DNA of 64,000 nucleotides from Holtiella sp036655075 (GCF_036655075.1 NZ_JAVVQU010000001.1:89611-153610); one strand, 5' to 3'. Shown: positions 45,327-55,005, counted from the first letter of the stretch. Program-made: numbers and translations. The notes: generated by a model not told the origin, from the sequence alone.

Positions 45327-46187
45327 TTACTTAAGGGCCGCAGCTCCACCAACGATTTCAGATAACTCTTGTGTAATCGCTGCTTGACGTGCACGGTTAG
45401 ATTCAATTGCAAGCTTCTCGATCATCTCGTTAGCATTTTCTGTCGCTGAATCCATGGCTGTCATTCTAGCACCTTGTTCACTAGCATTTGACTCTACAAG
45501 ACCACCGTAAATAACATCTGTTACATAACGAGGCATTAAGTAGTCAAGTACCGCTTCTGGTGAAGGCTCATAGATTAATAAATCTTTTGGTCCTTCATGT
45601 TCTACTTCTTCTATTTGTGATATATCTACTGGTAAAAGACGAATCAAAGTTGGCTCTTGTTGAATGGTAGATTTAAATGCTGTATAGGCAAAATAAACTT
45701 CCCCAACTTCACCTTTGTTGAATAAATCAATAACATAGCTTGCAATTTCTCTTGCATCACTATACGTAGGCGCCGCAGAAATACCTGATATTTCTTTTGT
45801 AATATCAAAATGTCTTGCTTTGAAGAACTCTCTTGATTTCTTACCTACTGTAATAAGACGAGCTTCGTCTTTATTTGTTATATGATTCATTACTAATTTA
45901 CCAATGTTAGCATTGTAACCACCAGCAAGTCCTTTGTCTCCTGCTAAAACCACATAGCCCTTTGCACTTGACCCATTCTGTTTAAGAAGTGGTGAGTTGA
46001 GGTTTGCTGAGTTTTTAGCAATAGATTGAATAACTTTTTGTACTTCAGTAAAGAACGGTCTTGATTTAAGTGCCGCTTCTTTCGCTTTAGTTAGCTTTGA
46101 TGTTGCTACAAGGTTCATAGCATTGGTAATTTGTTTGGTGCTGCTTACGCTTTTAATTCGTCCTTTAATAGCTTGTAAAGACGCCAT
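45327..46187 (-). CDS. atpG: ATP synthase gamma subunit
   Basis: 286 residues. MASLQAIKGRIKSVSSTKQI is the N-terminal helix start and the C-terminal MTAMDSATENANEMIEKLAI with ARQAAITQELSEIVGGAAAL is the long C-terminal helix. It forms the central shaft turning inside alpha3beta3. 26 nt before atpD. Confidence 0.97.
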   Translation of the reverse strand: MASLQAIKGRIKSVSSTKQITNAMNLVATSKLTKAKEAALKSRPFFTEVQKVIQSIAKNSANLNSPLLKQNGSSAKGYVVLAGDKGLAGGYNANIGKLVMNHITNKDEARLITVGKKSREFFKARHFDITKEISGISAAPTYSDAREIASYVIDLFNKGEVGEVYFAYTAFKSTIQQEPTLIRLLPVDISQIEEVEHEGPKDLLIYEPSPEAVLDYLMPRYVTDVIYGGLVESNASEQGARMTAMDSATENANEMIEKLAIESNRARQAAITQELSEIVGGAAALK

Positions 46188-46233
46188 CTACCGCACCTCT
46201 TCTTTTTAAAATATAGAGTATTAATCTAAATGA

Positions 46234-47742
46234 TTAAGCTTTAAATTTTGACTTGAATTCTGTAACAACAGTTTTAAGTTTTTCTTCAAGCTCTTTAGTA
46301 ATACCTGCTTTACCTGTAACTTCTGTAAGAAGCTCTGGATATTTTGTATGAACTGTTTCAAGTAATTGTGTTTCAAATTGCTTAACAGCTGATACCGGAA
46401 TATCAATAAGGTATTTTCTTGTAGCTGCATAGAGAACGATAACTTGTTCTGCTACACTCATTGGTTTGTATTGTGGTTGTTTTAAAACTTCCATAATACG
46501 TTCACCTTGTGCTAAAGCATTTTGTGTCGCTGCATCAAGGTCAGAACCGAACTGAGCAAACGCTGCAAGAGAACGGTATTGAGCAAGTTCCACACGGATA
46601 GGACCTGCGATTTGTTTCATCGCTTTGATTTGAGCTGCACCACCAACACGTGATACTGAAAGACCTGGGTTAACCGCTGGTCTAATACCTGCATTGAAAA
46701 GTTCAGTTTCAAGGAAGATCTGTCCATCTGTAATAGAGATAACGTTTGTTGGAATATAAGCTGAGATATCCCCTGCTTGTGTTTCAATGATTGGAAGGGC
46801 TGTCATAGATCCACCGCCTCTTTCATCTGAAAGTTTAGCTGCACGCTCAAGAAGTCTTGAGTGAAGGTAGAATACATCCCCTGGATACGCCTCACGACCT
46901 GGTGGTCTATGAAGAAGTAATGCCATTGTACGGTAAGCAACCGCATGTTTAGATAAATCATCATAAACAATAAGTACATCTTTACCATTTTCCATCCATT
47001 CCTCACCAATCGCAGCGCCAGCATATGGTGCTAAGTATTGAAGTGGAGAAAGGTCACTAGCTGTTGATACTACTACTGTTGTATAGTTCATAGCATCGTG
47101 TTTTTCTAAAGTTTTAACAAGTTGAGCTACTGTTGACGCTTTTTGTCCGATAGCAACATAGATACATTTTACATCTTTACCTTTTTGGTTGATGATTGTA
47201 TCAAGGGCAATAGCAGTTTTACCTGTTTGTCTATCTCCGATAATAAGCTCACGTTGTCCACGTCCGATTGGAACCATGGCATCGATTGCTTTTTCTCCTG
47301 TTTGAAGAGGTGTATCTACTGATTTTCTTTCGATAACCCCTGGAGCAATACGCTCAACAGGACGGAATGTTGTAGAGTTGATTGGGCCTTTACCATCAAT
47401 TGGTTGGCCAAGAGGGTTAACAACACGACCGCTAAGTGCATCACCAACAGGTACTTCTACAATACGTCCTGTTGATTTTACGTCGCTACCTTCTTTGATG
47501 AATTGGTCAGAACCTAAAAGAACAACCCCAATGTTGTCTTCTTCTAAGTTAAGAACCATTCCGTATATGCCGCCAGTGAATTCAAGAAGTTCCCCTGCCA
47601 TTGCTTTTTCGAGTCCGTGTACACGAGCGATACCGTCCCCTACTGAAATAACAGTTCCTACTTCTGATACTTCAAGGCGTGTTTTATAGTTATTAATTTG
47701 ATTCTTAATAACGCTGCTGATTTCCTCTGGTCTAAGGTTCAT
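46234..47742 (-). CDS. atpA: ATP synthase alpha subunit
   Basis: 502 residues. MNLRPEEISSVIKNQINNYK start, Walker A GDRQTGKTAIALD near 170, and ISITDGQIFLETELFNAGIR with the catalytic-site arginine nearby (PGLSVSRVGGAAQ). Non-catalytic nucleotide-binding F1 subunit. 20 nt after atpH. Confidence 0.98.
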   Translation of the reverse strand: MNLRPEEISSVIKNQINNYKTRLEVSEVGTVISVGDGIARVHGLEKAMAGELLEFTGGIYGMVLNLEEDNIGVVLLGSDQFIKEGSDVKSTGRIVEVPVGDALSGRVVNPLGQPIDGKGPINSTTFRPVERIAPGVIERKSVDTPLQTGEKAIDAMVPIGRGQRELIIGDRQTGKTAIALDTIINQKGKDVKCIYVAIGQKASTVAQLVKTLEKHDAMNYTTVVVSTASDLSPLQYLAPYAGAAIGEEWMENGKDVLIVYDDLSKHAVAYRTMALLLHRPPGREAYPGDVFYLHSRLLERAAKLSDERGGGSMTALPIIETQAGDISAYIPTNVISITDGQIFLETELFNAGIRPAVNPGLSVSRVGGAAQIKAMKQIAGPIRVELAQYRSLAAFAQFGSDLDAATQNALAQGERIMEVLKQPQYKPMSVAEQVIVLYAATRKYLIDIPVSAVKQFETQLLETVHTKYPELLTEVTGKAGITKELEEKLKTVVTEFKSKFKA

Positions 47743-47762
47743 TAAATCATTACACCCCTTTT

Positions 47763-48308
47763 TTATGCAAGTCGCAAATGACTTAGTTCGGATTTTAAAG
47801 CATCCATTTGACCCTTGATGCTTCCATCTACTACTTTGTCACCAACACGAATGATCATACCACCGATAAGTGATGCATCTACTGCTTGAGTGAGCTCAAT
47901 CGTCTTACCTGTTCCTTGTTCAAGGTTGGCTTTAATTTGCGCTATTTGCTGATTTGTAAGTGGCATTGCAGAAGTTACGTGAGCTTGCATCAGCCCTGCA
48001 TCTTCTTTTGCCATGTTTATAAATTGTGTAAGAATATCGATTAAATATCCTGTACGTGATTTTTTAATAATAAGCCCCATAAGGCCAACGAACTCATCAG
48101 ATACACGCCCACTAAAGGCTTCTTCAATAAGCTCTAACTTTTGTGCTTCAACTACACTTGGATGACCAAGAAGATTCATGTACTCTGGCTCACCTTTTAA
48201 AAGTTCACAAATAGCACTTGCTTCTTCTTTAAATTTTGTCATTGCCCCTTGTTCTTTGGCAATTTCAAAGAGGGCAGTAGCATAACGGTTAACAACTATC
48301 TCAGCCAC
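47763..48308 (-). CDS. atpH: ATP synthase delta subunit
   Basis: 181 residues. VVNRYATALFEIAKEQGAM is the OSCP/delta start, and the C-terminal DASLIGGMIIRVGDKVVDGS followed by IKGQMDALKSEL is the family signature. Delta ties the top of F1 to subunit b. Its start overlaps the end of atpF by 13 nt. Confidence 0.97.
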   Translation of the reverse strand: MAEIVVNRYATALFEIAKEQGAMTKFKEEASAICELLKGEPEYMNLLGHPSVVEAQKLELIEEAFSGRVSDEFVGLMGLIIKKSRTGYLIDILTQFINMAKEDAGLMQAHVTSAMPLTNQQIAQIKANLEQGTGKTIELTQAVDASLIGGMIIRVGDKVVDGSIKGQMDALKSELSHLRLA

Positions 48309-48814
48309 TGTACATCCCCCATCTCTTTAATCAGTTCATCAACTAATGCATTTTGTTTGTCTGCATTCATTGATTCAGCTACAAACTTACTTGCCATAAG
48401 TGTAGCAACTTCGATCATTTCTTGTTTCATCTCAGCTTGAACACGTTCTTTTTCAAGTTCAATATCTTTAAAAGCTTTAGCTTTGATGGCTTCTGCTTCG
48501 TTTTTAGCTTCGTTAATAATTTCTTCTTCACGTGCTATTGCTTTAGCTCTTGCTTCTTTTAAGATTTCTGTAGCTTCAGCTTCAATGTTAACAAGTTTGC
48601 CTTGATAATCTTTTTTAAGACCTTCAGCATCTTTTTTAGCATTAGTCGCATCGTTTACCTCAGCTGCAATCATTGCTTGACGTTTTTCTAAAAACTCACT
48701 TACTGGTTTGAAAAGTAATTTCGCTAGGATTGCAATAATTAGAAATAGAGCTAAAAGCTGCACGAACCATTCCCATCCTGTTTGCATGGAAAATTCAATA
48801 ATTTTTGAGCTCAA
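48296..48814 (-). CDS. atpF: ATP synthase b subunit
   Basis: 172 residues: one N-terminal membrane helix (MQTGWEWFVQLLALFLIIAI, about 10-29) followed by the charged coiled-coil stalk (FLEKRQAMIAAEVNDATNAK and on). Peripheral stator. A separate 56-residue protein at 63398-63568 repeats its first 20 residues almost exactly. Confidence 0.97.
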   Translation of the reverse strand: MSSKIIEFSMQTGWEWFVQLLALFLIIAILAKLLFKPVSEFLEKRQAMIAAEVNDATNAKKDAEGLKKDYQGKLVNIEAEATEILKEARAKAIAREEEIINEAKNEAEAIKAKAFKDIELEKERVQAEMKQEMIEVATLMASKFVAESMNADKQNALVDELIKEMGDVQWLR

Positions 48815-48862
48815 AGGGAAATTCCCTCCTTTCTATGTCTTATACCGCTTACTCTGTTTTTA

Positions 48863-49147
48863 TTAGCCAAGTAACTCAATGTATTTTGTGATGAGTGGGT
48901 TAGCGAATAAAAGAATAATAGCTACGATAAGACCATAGATACCTGTTGTTTCGGCAACAGCAGCACCAAGTAACATAGTACGTACTACGTCTGATTGTGC
49001 TTCTGGTTGACGACCTACTGCTTCTGCACCTTTACCAGCTGCGTATCCTTGTCCAATACCAGGTCCGATACCTGCGATCATTGCAAGACCAGCACCAATT
49101 GCTGAACATGCTAAAATTAAAGCTCTTCCATCGATTTGGTTATCCAT
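48863..49147 (-). CDS. atpE: ATP synthase c subunit (single hairpin, Na+-type)
   Basis: 94 residues, two helices. P29 and Q33 in GIGPGIGQGYAAG and E66-T67-T68 with Y71 in AVAETTGIYGL match the Na+-binding set of Ilyobacter tartaricus-type c rings (Pro, Gln, Glu, Ser/Thr, Tyr). This indicates Na+ rather than H+ coupling. It directly follows the double-hairpin c subunit, and the two are very similar. Confidence 0.95.
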   Translation of the reverse strand: MDNQIDGRALILACSAIGAGLAMIAGIGPGIGQGYAAGKGAEAVGRQPEAQSDVVRTMLLGAAVAETTGIYGLIVAIILLFANPLITKYIELLG

Positions 49148-49191
49148 TATGAAATCCTCCTTAAATATACATCTAATAATTTTTTAAATCC

Positions 49192-49731
49192 TTATGCAAA
49201 TAAGTTAACGAATAATAAGAGTAATGCAATGATAAGGGCGTAAATCCCTGTTGTTTGAGCAACTGCTTGCCCAAGAAGCATTGTTCTTACGATTGCGCTT
49301 TGAAGCTTTGGTCTTTTACCAACTGCTTCTGCAGCTTTACCCGCTGCGTAGCCTTGACCAATACCAGGTCCAATACCGGCGATCATTGCAAGTCCTGCAC
49401 CAAGGGCTGACGCCGCAAGTACAAGTGCAATCCCACCTTTATTAAGAAGTGGATTGGCAAATAACATAATAATGGCAATAACTAATGAGAAAATCCCTGA
49501 AGTTTCAGCAACAGCTGCCCCTAGTAACATAACTAAAGTTGCTGGCTTTCCACCGTCTTTAGGGTTTTTACCCATTGCCTCAGCTGCTTTACCCGCTGCA
49601 AAACCTTGTCCAATACCTGGCCCAATACCTGCAATCATTGCAAGTCCTGCACCAATCGCTGAAAAGGCTAAAACGAGAGCTACTGGGTCAACATTTGCCA
49701 TCCATCCGAATAGGAACTCTGTATATCCCAT
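49192..49731 (-). CDS. Fused double-hairpin c subunit (V-type-like rotor subunit)
   Basis: 179 residues with four membrane helices, two c subunits joined by a short loop (NPLLNKGG, about 94-100). Hairpin 1 has P38, Q42 and the ion-binding E76 (AVAETSGIFSL); hairpin 2 has P122 and Q126 but Q159 replaces the carboxylate (AVAQTTGIYAL; codon CAA). So four helices carry one ion site, as in the V-type K subunit and Acetobacterium woodii c1. Start at MGYTEFLF supported by GAGGTG 5 nt before the ATG. With atpE it would build a mixed ring. Confidence 0.93.
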   Translation of the reverse strand: MGYTEFLFGWMANVDPVALVLAFSAIGAGLAMIAGIGPGIGQGFAAGKAAEAMGKNPKDGGKPATLVMLLGAAVAETSGIFSLVIAIIMLFANPLLNKGGIALVLAASALGAGLAMIAGIGPGIGQGYAAGKAAEAVGKRPKLQSAIVRTMLLGQAVAQTTGIYALIIALLLLFVNLFA

Positions 49732-49747
49732 ACTTTCACCTCTTTTT

Positions 49748-50446
49748 TTAGTCTTCCATTGCGCTGGATACGAATGTCATGCTCAGCATAACAAAGATAA
49801 GGGTTTGTAACGCACCTGCAAACACATCGAAATATGAGTGTAGGATTGAAGGTAAACCAAGTTGTGCCCACCAAGGCATCATGGCATAATATAATCCCAT
49901 GATAATGGTTCCACCTAAGATATTACCAAATAAACGGAAACTTAATGAAATTGGGTTGGCCAACTCACCAATGATGTTAAGTGGTAACAAGAATGGCATT
50001 GGTTCTAAGAATCCTTTAAGGTAGTTTGCACCTTTGGCTCTTAAACCAAAATAGTGGATCATGAAAAATGTGGTTAATGATAATGCAAATGTTGTTGCAA
50101 TATCAGCAGTAGGTGGTCTTAGTCCAATTAACCCTGTTAAGTTACTTAACAAGATGAATAAAAACATAGGACCGTAGAATGCACCGAATCTTCTATTTTT
50201 CTCTCCCATTGTACTAGATGTAAAGTTATAGATAGTATCTACTAACATTTCAACAATGATTTGGAATTTGGTATCCGGAATCGTTTTGAAATTTTTAACT
50301 TTTGCACGTACAATAAGAGCAAAAATAGTTAAGACAGCCATTACTAAAAAGGTGTTAATATGTGTTGTTGTGAGACCATAAGGTTTACCATCAATTGTAA
50401 AAAACGTTACAACCTGATGAATCCCAAAGTCTAAATTTTGCTCCAC
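49748..50446 (-). CDS. atpB: ATP synthase a subunit
   Basis: 232 residues, five to six membrane helices. LIGLRPPTADIATTFALSLT and GELANPISLSFRLFGNILGG hold the conserved stator arginine (SFRLFGN) and the half-channel polar residues; the C-terminal FDVFAGALQTLIFVMLSMTF is typical. It forms the ion path against the c ring. 16 nt before the fused c gene. Confidence 0.97.
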   Translation of the reverse strand: MEQNLDFGIHQVVTFFTIDGKPYGLTTTHINTFLVMAVLTIFALIVRAKVKNFKTIPDTKFQIIVEMLVDTIYNFTSSTMGEKNRRFGAFYGPMFLFILLSNLTGLIGLRPPTADIATTFALSLTTFFMIHYFGLRAKGANYLKGFLEPMPFLLPLNIIGELANPISLSFRLFGNILGGTIIMGLYYAMMPWWAQLGLPSILHSYFDVFAGALQTLIFVMLSMTFVSSAMED

Positions 50447-50514
50447 CTACTCACTCTCCTTTCCATATAAATTTCTATGCTAAAGAGCTATGCTCTTGTT
50501 GCTAAAGTATTGTG

Positions 50515-50886
50515 TCATCTTACACCTAATTGTGCATAAGCTCCTATTTTCATAGATATGAGCCCAAAAAACACTCCTACTAGACTAACATCTTGAGATA
50601 AAGCTGCTATGAACAAAACAGCACCTGTTACAAAATAACGTAACATATAATGACGTTGCGTATAGTTTTTTGCCTTACCTTCTGGCATACTTACTGCCCT
50701 TGTAAAAGTTGTTGCCATAAGTCTAAGCTTTAGGAGTGCAATCATTAATCCTAAGAAAATGCCCGCTGTCCAAGCAACTACATTGGGTGTAAGAAATACA
50801 CCTATTCCATATACAACGAGTGAAAAGGCAATCATTGTAATTTCCATTAAATGCTGTTTTATATATGCCTTATTCATCTTTTTCAC
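50515..50886 (-). CDS. atpI: ATP synthase subunit I
   Basis: 123 residues with four predicted membrane helices in two pairs (about 15-55 and 82-118) and a basic loop between. Position between atpZ and atpB fits AtpI, an assembly factor that helps build the c ring, especially of Na+ enzymes. Overlaps the atpZ end by 17 nt. Confidence 0.8.
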   Translation of the reverse strand: MKKMNKAYIKQHLMEITMIAFSLVVYGIGVFLTPNVVAWTAGIFLGLMIALLKLRLMATTFTRAVSMPEGKAKNYTQRHYMLRYFVTGAVLFIAALSQDVSLVGVFFGLISMKIGAYAQLGVR

Positions 50887-51097
50887 CTCTCTTAGCTTCT
50901 TTTCCTACTATATAGAACAAATTGCGAAAAGCACTCCCTACCCCTAGTAAAATAAAAATAACGAGGAATAAGGGAGACTTATTCGTAACATTATCTAAGA
51001 AAATCCCTAAAAATACACATAAGAAAATAGGAATCGCCATCGAAAGGCCTACTTGTTCGAGAAGTGCTAGTGATCTTAACCAGCCTTTCTTCTTCAT
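50870..51097 (-). CDS. AtpZ/AtpI-family small membrane protein
   Basis: 75 residues, two membrane helices: MKKKGWLRSLALLEQVGLSM, then IPIFLCVFLGIFLDNV and PLFLVIFILLGVGSAFRNLF. Matches the AtpZ-type protein in front of ATP synthase operons in Firmicutes, proposed to help with Mg2+ or assembly. Overlaps atpI and lies 15 nt after wecB. Confidence 0.8.
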   Translation of the reverse strand: MKKKGWLRSLALLEQVGLSMAIPIFLCVFLGIFLDNVTNKSPLFLVIFILLGVGSAFRNLFYIVGKEAKRGEKDE

Positions 51098-51111
51098 CTT
51101 TTCACCTACTT

Positions 51112-52272
51112 TTATGCGTTATAGATATAATCTGCTGGGCGAGGTGCATCTTCTTGGAAATAAGAAAGAATAGCTTCTACAATACGTCTTGAAGCTTCAC
51201 CATCTCCAAATGGATTTTTGGCCTGTGCCATTTCTTTATAGATATCTTCATTTGTAAGTAACTCTTTTGTTAAGTTGTAAATGGTTTCTCTTTCTACACC
51301 TGCAAGCTTAAGTGTGCCTGCTTCAATACCTTCTGGTCTTTCTGTTACGTTACGAAGAACTAAAACAGGTTTGCCCATTGAAGGTACCTCTTCTTGAAGT
51401 CCACCTGAATCTGTAAGCACAAGATAAGATCTTTGCATTAAGTTATGCATGTCCTTAAGGTCTAGTGGTTCAATAAGGTGTACATTTTCTATATCCCCTA
51501 AAATTTCATAGGCTACATCACGAACCGCTGGGTTCTTATGAACTGCATAAACAACCTCTACATCACTAAATTCATTTGCAATCGCTTTAACTGCCTCACA
51601 AATATTACGTAAAGGTTCTCCTAAATTCTCTCTTCTATGCGCTGTCATTGTAATGACGCGTTTATTGGCATAATCTATATGATTTAAAATATCTACTGTA
51701 AAGTGATACTCCTTTGTAATCGTTGTTTTAAGTGCATCAATAACAGTATTCCCTGTTATAAAGATTGCATTCTCATCTACTGCTTCGCGAAGTAGGTTGC
51801 CTTTTGAAAGTGGTGTTGGTGAGAAATGTAAAGTCGCAATAGCACCTGCTAATTTTCTATTCATTTCTTCTGGGAACGGTTCGTATATGTTATATGTACG
51901 AAGTCCTGCTTCAACATGTCCTACTGGAATTTGTTTGTAAAAAGCCGCAAGTGCTGTTACAAATGTTGTAGATGTATCTCCATGTACAAGTACAATGTCA
52001 GGTTTGGCCTTTTCAAGGACACCTTCCATACCTTCTAATACACGTGTTGTAATGCCTGTAAGGGTTTGTCTATCTTTCATAATGTTTAAGTCATAGTCTG
52101 GCTTAATCTCAAAGATTTCTAAAACTTGGTCAAGCATTTCTCTGTGTTGTGCCGTTACACACACAAGATTCTCTATATTTTTATTTTTTTCAAGTGCTTT
52201 GACTAATGGTGCCATCTTAATGGCTTCTGGCCTTGTACCAAAAACACTCATAACACGGATTCTTTGGTCCAT
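51112..52272 (-). CDS. wecB: UDP-N-acetylglucosamine 2-epimerase
   Basis: 386 residues. RVMSVFGTRPEAIKMAPLVK start, PDIVLVHGDTSTTFVTALAA, VGHVEAGLRTYNIYEPFPEE and TDSGGLQEEVPSMGKPVLVL are epimerase motifs. It makes UDP-ManNAc for wall polymers. It is the first gene of the transcript that continues into the ATP synthase operon, an arrangement seen in other Clostridia. Confidence 0.95.
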   Translation of the reverse strand: MDQRIRVMSVFGTRPEAIKMAPLVKALEKNKNIENLVCVTAQHREMLDQVLEIFEIKPDYDLNIMKDRQTLTGITTRVLEGMEGVLEKAKPDIVLVHGDTSTTFVTALAAFYKQIPVGHVEAGLRTYNIYEPFPEEMNRKLAGAIATLHFSPTPLSKGNLLREAVDENAIFITGNTVIDALKTTITKEYHFTVDILNHIDYANKRVITMTAHRRENLGEPLRNICEAVKAIANEFSDVEVVYAVHKNPAVRDVAYEILGDIENVHLIEPLDLKDMHNLMQRSYLVLTDSGGLQEEVPSMGKPVLVLRNVTERPEGIEAGTLKLAGVERETIYNLTKELLTNEDIYKEMAQAKNPFGDGEASRRIVEAILSYFQEDAPRPADYIYNA

Positions 52273-52536
52273 TTCACTACTCTCCTATTCTATTAACAAT
52301 ATAGTACTTATTTCTATTGTGTTTATTATATTGTAATAATATGTGCGTACTTAAAAAAACGACCTTTTTATCTTTCTTACTTTACCATTATAATCATACA
52401 ATTGTAAATGGTTTGCTTATAAGTCGGATAATATTGAATCTTTTTCAATATTACACAAAACTATACTCTAGCATAACGCCACCTGCATTATACCATCTTT
52501 TGGCACACTCTGTCGAATATTATTACATCTTCTACT
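52273..52536 (-). promoter_or_regulatory. Leader region of wecB-atp
   Basis: About 260 nt with no gene. It holds the promoter at 52487-52516 and a 9-bp AATATTGAA/TTCAATATT hairpin near 52427-52455, leaving a leader of about 210 nt before wecB. Confidence 0.5.
52487..52516 (-). promoter_or_regulatory. Sigma-A promoter of wecB-atp operon
   Basis: TCGACA (52511-52516), 18-bp spacer, TATAAT (52487-52492) on the minus strand. An A-rich stretch lies upstream. Confidence 0.55.
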
Positions 52537-52574
52537 TTAAAAAACCACTATGCACTTTTGCATAGTGGCTTTTC
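52537..52574 (-). terminator. Terminator after metH
   Basis: On the minus strand GCCACTATGCA/TGCATAGTGG stem with AAAG loop, followed by TTTTTTAAAG. It lies about 65 nt past the metH stop. Confidence 0.88.
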
Positions 52575-52638
52575 TATTTAATTTCTTCCTTTTATATACA
52601 TAAGTACTTCACATGAGTTTGACTTCTTTTAACTTTAT

Positions 52639-55005
52639 TTAATGGATTTTTTCAAAAAACCTTTGAGCAATTCTTACCGTTTCCATCGCATCTTTTGCAT
52701 AGAAATTGGCACCTACAAATGTAGCTAAGTCTGGTGTAAGCACTGCACCACCTACCACTACTTTACATTCAGGATATTCTCTATTTAAGCATTCTATTGT
52801 CTCTTTCATACTAGTCACTGTTGTAGTCATCAAGGCACTAAGTCCAACAAGTTCCACTTGATGTTTAAGCGCCGCCTTTACGACTTCTTCCGCGGCTACA
52901 TCTTTGCCTAGGTCAATCACTGTAAACCCGTAATTTTGTAAGATAACCTTGACAATATTCTTGCCTATATCATGAATATCCCCATGGACTGTAGCCAATA
53001 TGACCTTAGGGCCTCCTTGATGTGTTCCCCCGTTTTGAATCATCGCAAGCTTCAATACTTCGAAACTACTTTGAGCAGCCTCAGCTGATTTAATAAGTTG
53101 AGGTAAATAAAGCACTTGCTTCTCATAATCTTCTCCTACCTTATTGAGTGCAGGTACAATGAACTGCTCAACAATTTCAAGCGGTTCATGAGCCTTTAAA
53201 TACTGTTTAGTTATCTTGTGTGCTTCATCTTTTAGCCCTTTGATAATTGCTTCTTCTAGCCCATAGTTAAGGGTAGTCGGTGCTTCTTTTGTTTGTGCTT
53301 GTTGCTTACTAAAATACTCAATGTAATCTTTAGATTCTTTATCTCTACCTACTAAAACACGGTAAGACAAGATAGCTTCTATCATCTCTTTATTTTTAGG
53401 ATTTAAAATAGGTGCATCTAACCCTTGCAAAAGTGCCATTGTAAGCATTGCTTGATTTAATGCTGGTCTTGCTGGAAGACCGAAAGATACATTGCTTACG
53501 CCAAGCACCGTTTTGACACCTAGCTCTTCCTTAACCAACTTCACAGCTCTTAATGTTTCAAATACTAAATCTTGTTGTGCAGAAGCTGTCACTACTAGAC
53601 AATCTATAAAGATATCTTCTACCGGAATACCATAGCCCTTAGCTGCTTCTACGATACGCCTTGCTACTTCTAAGCGTTCTTCAGCGGTTTCTGGAACACC
53701 TGTTGCATCAAGTGTAAGCCCAAGTACTGCTGCTCCATACTTCTTAGCAATAGGTAACACTGCATCTAAGCTTTCTTGTTTGCCATTTACTGAATTAATA
53801 AGGGGTTTACCATTATAAATACGCACTGCTGCCTCTAAAGCTTTCACATTAGAAGAGTCAATTTGAAGAGGCAAATCAATAACACCTTGAATGTTCTTTA
53901 CTGCCTTTTTAAGCATGTCTACTTCATCAATATCTGGAAGTCCCATATTTACATCTAATAAGTCTGCGCCTTCTTCTTTTTGTTCTAGAGCAAGACGCAA
54001 CACATAGTCCATATTATCTTCACGAAGTGCTTGCTGTAGCAGTTTTTTCCCTGTTGGATTCAGACGTTCACCTATTACTTTCACATCGTCAAAAAACACT
54101 GCATTTTGGCTACTACAGATTCCACATAGATGTTTTGACGTGATTTCCTTTAAAGGTATTGTATGAACTTTATCCACAACACTTCTAATATATGAGGGTG
54201 TTGTTCCACAACATCCCCCTAAAATACTCACACCCAGTGCTCTAAAGTGACCCATATAATAGGCAAACTCTTCTTCTGTAATATTATAAACAGCCTTTCC
54301 ATCCTTCATATCTGGAAGACCAGCATTGGGTTGTACAAGTACAGGAATAGAAGCTAGGCTCATGAGCTTTTCTACAAGTGGTACAAGTTCTTTAGGGCCT
54401 AAGCTACAGTTAATGCCCAATGCATCTACACCTAGCGCTTCTAAAGTGAGGACCATAGCTTCTAAACTTGTTCCAAAAAAGGTTCTTCCTGTCGCTTCAA
54501 AAGTCATTGTACAGTAAATAGGTAGTTGACTGTTTTCTTTTGCTGCAAGTACCGCTGCCTTTAACTCATACAAATCTGTAAAGGTCTCAAATAAAACAAG
54601 GTCTGCACCTGCTTTTTCTCCTGCTACAACTTGTTCTTTAAACACTTCATAAGCTTCTTCAAAGCTTACATCCCCTACAGGTTCAAGTAACTTACCTGTT
54701 GAACCAATATCTAATACAACTTGTCCACTACCTCTTTTGGCTACGGCACCTCTAGCTATAGCTACGGCTTGTGTAATGACTTCTTCTACCGAATAAGACG
54801 TATCTACCATCTTATAGCGATTAGCGCCAAAGGTATTGGTTGTTACGCAGTCTGCGCCTGCCTCTAAGTAGTCAAGATGTACTGCTTCCACTAAGTCTCT
54901 ATGTGTAAAGTTAAAGCGTTCTGGTACTTCACCTAACTTCAAGCCTTTACTTTGTAGTACCGTTCCCATAGCACCATCAAAAAATCTAATTGCCACACTG
55001 CTCAC
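52639..55005 (-). CDS. metH: Cobalamin-dependent methionine synthase
   Basis: 788 residues. Homocysteine S-methyltransferase domain (FDGAMGTVLQSKGLKLGEVP; zinc Cys in GINCS and GGCCGTT), then the pterin-binding domain (GERLNPTGKK, LDVNMGLPDIDEV), the cap and the B12 domain with HGDIHDIGKN carrying the axial His. The C-terminal reactivation domain of long MetH is absent here and encoded by the next gene upstream. Overlaps that gene by 20 nt. Confidence 0.95.
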   Translation of the reverse strand: MSSVAIRFFDGAMGTVLQSKGLKLGEVPERFNFTHRDLVEAVHLDYLEAGADCVTTNTFGANRYKMVDTSYSVEEVITQAVAIARGAVAKRGSGQVVLDIGSTGKLLEPVGDVSFEEAYEVFKEQVVAGEKAGADLVLFETFTDLYELKAAVLAAKENSQLPIYCTMTFEATGRTFFGTSLEAMVLTLEALGVDALGINCSLGPKELVPLVEKLMSLASIPVLVQPNAGLPDMKDGKAVYNITEEEFAYYMGHFRALGVSILGGCCGTTPSYIRSVVDKVHTIPLKEITSKHLCGICSSQNAVFFDDVKVIGERLNPTGKKLLQQALREDNMDYVLRLALEQKEEGADLLDVNMGLPDIDEVDMLKKAVKNIQGVIDLPLQIDSSNVKALEAAVRIYNGKPLINSVNGKQESLDAVLPIAKKYGAAVLGLTLDATGVPETAEERLEVARRIVEAAKGYGIPVEDIFIDCLVVTASAQQDLVFETLRAVKLVKEELGVKTVLGVSNVSFGLPARPALNQAMLTMALLQGLDAPILNPKNKEMIEAILSYRVLVGRDKESKDYIEYFSKQQAQTKEAPTTLNYGLEEAIIKGLKDEAHKITKQYLKAHEPLEIVEQFIVPALNKVGEDYEKQVLYLPQLIKSAEAAQSSFEVLKLAMIQNGGTHQGGPKVILATVHGDIHDIGKNIVKVILQNYGFTVIDLGKDVAAEEVVKAALKHQVELVGLSALMTTTVTSMKETIECLNREYPECKVVVGGAVLTPDLATFVGANFYAKDAMETVRIAQRFFEKIH

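Noticed and set aside
45302..45412. N-terminal extension of atpD
   Set aside because: It only translates the atpG end out of frame; the ATG at 45301 has a good ribosome binding site and the family start.
52317..52565. 82-codon plus-strand ORF in the wecB leader
   Set aside because: No ribosome binding site; it overlaps the promoter and terminator of the minus-strand genes.
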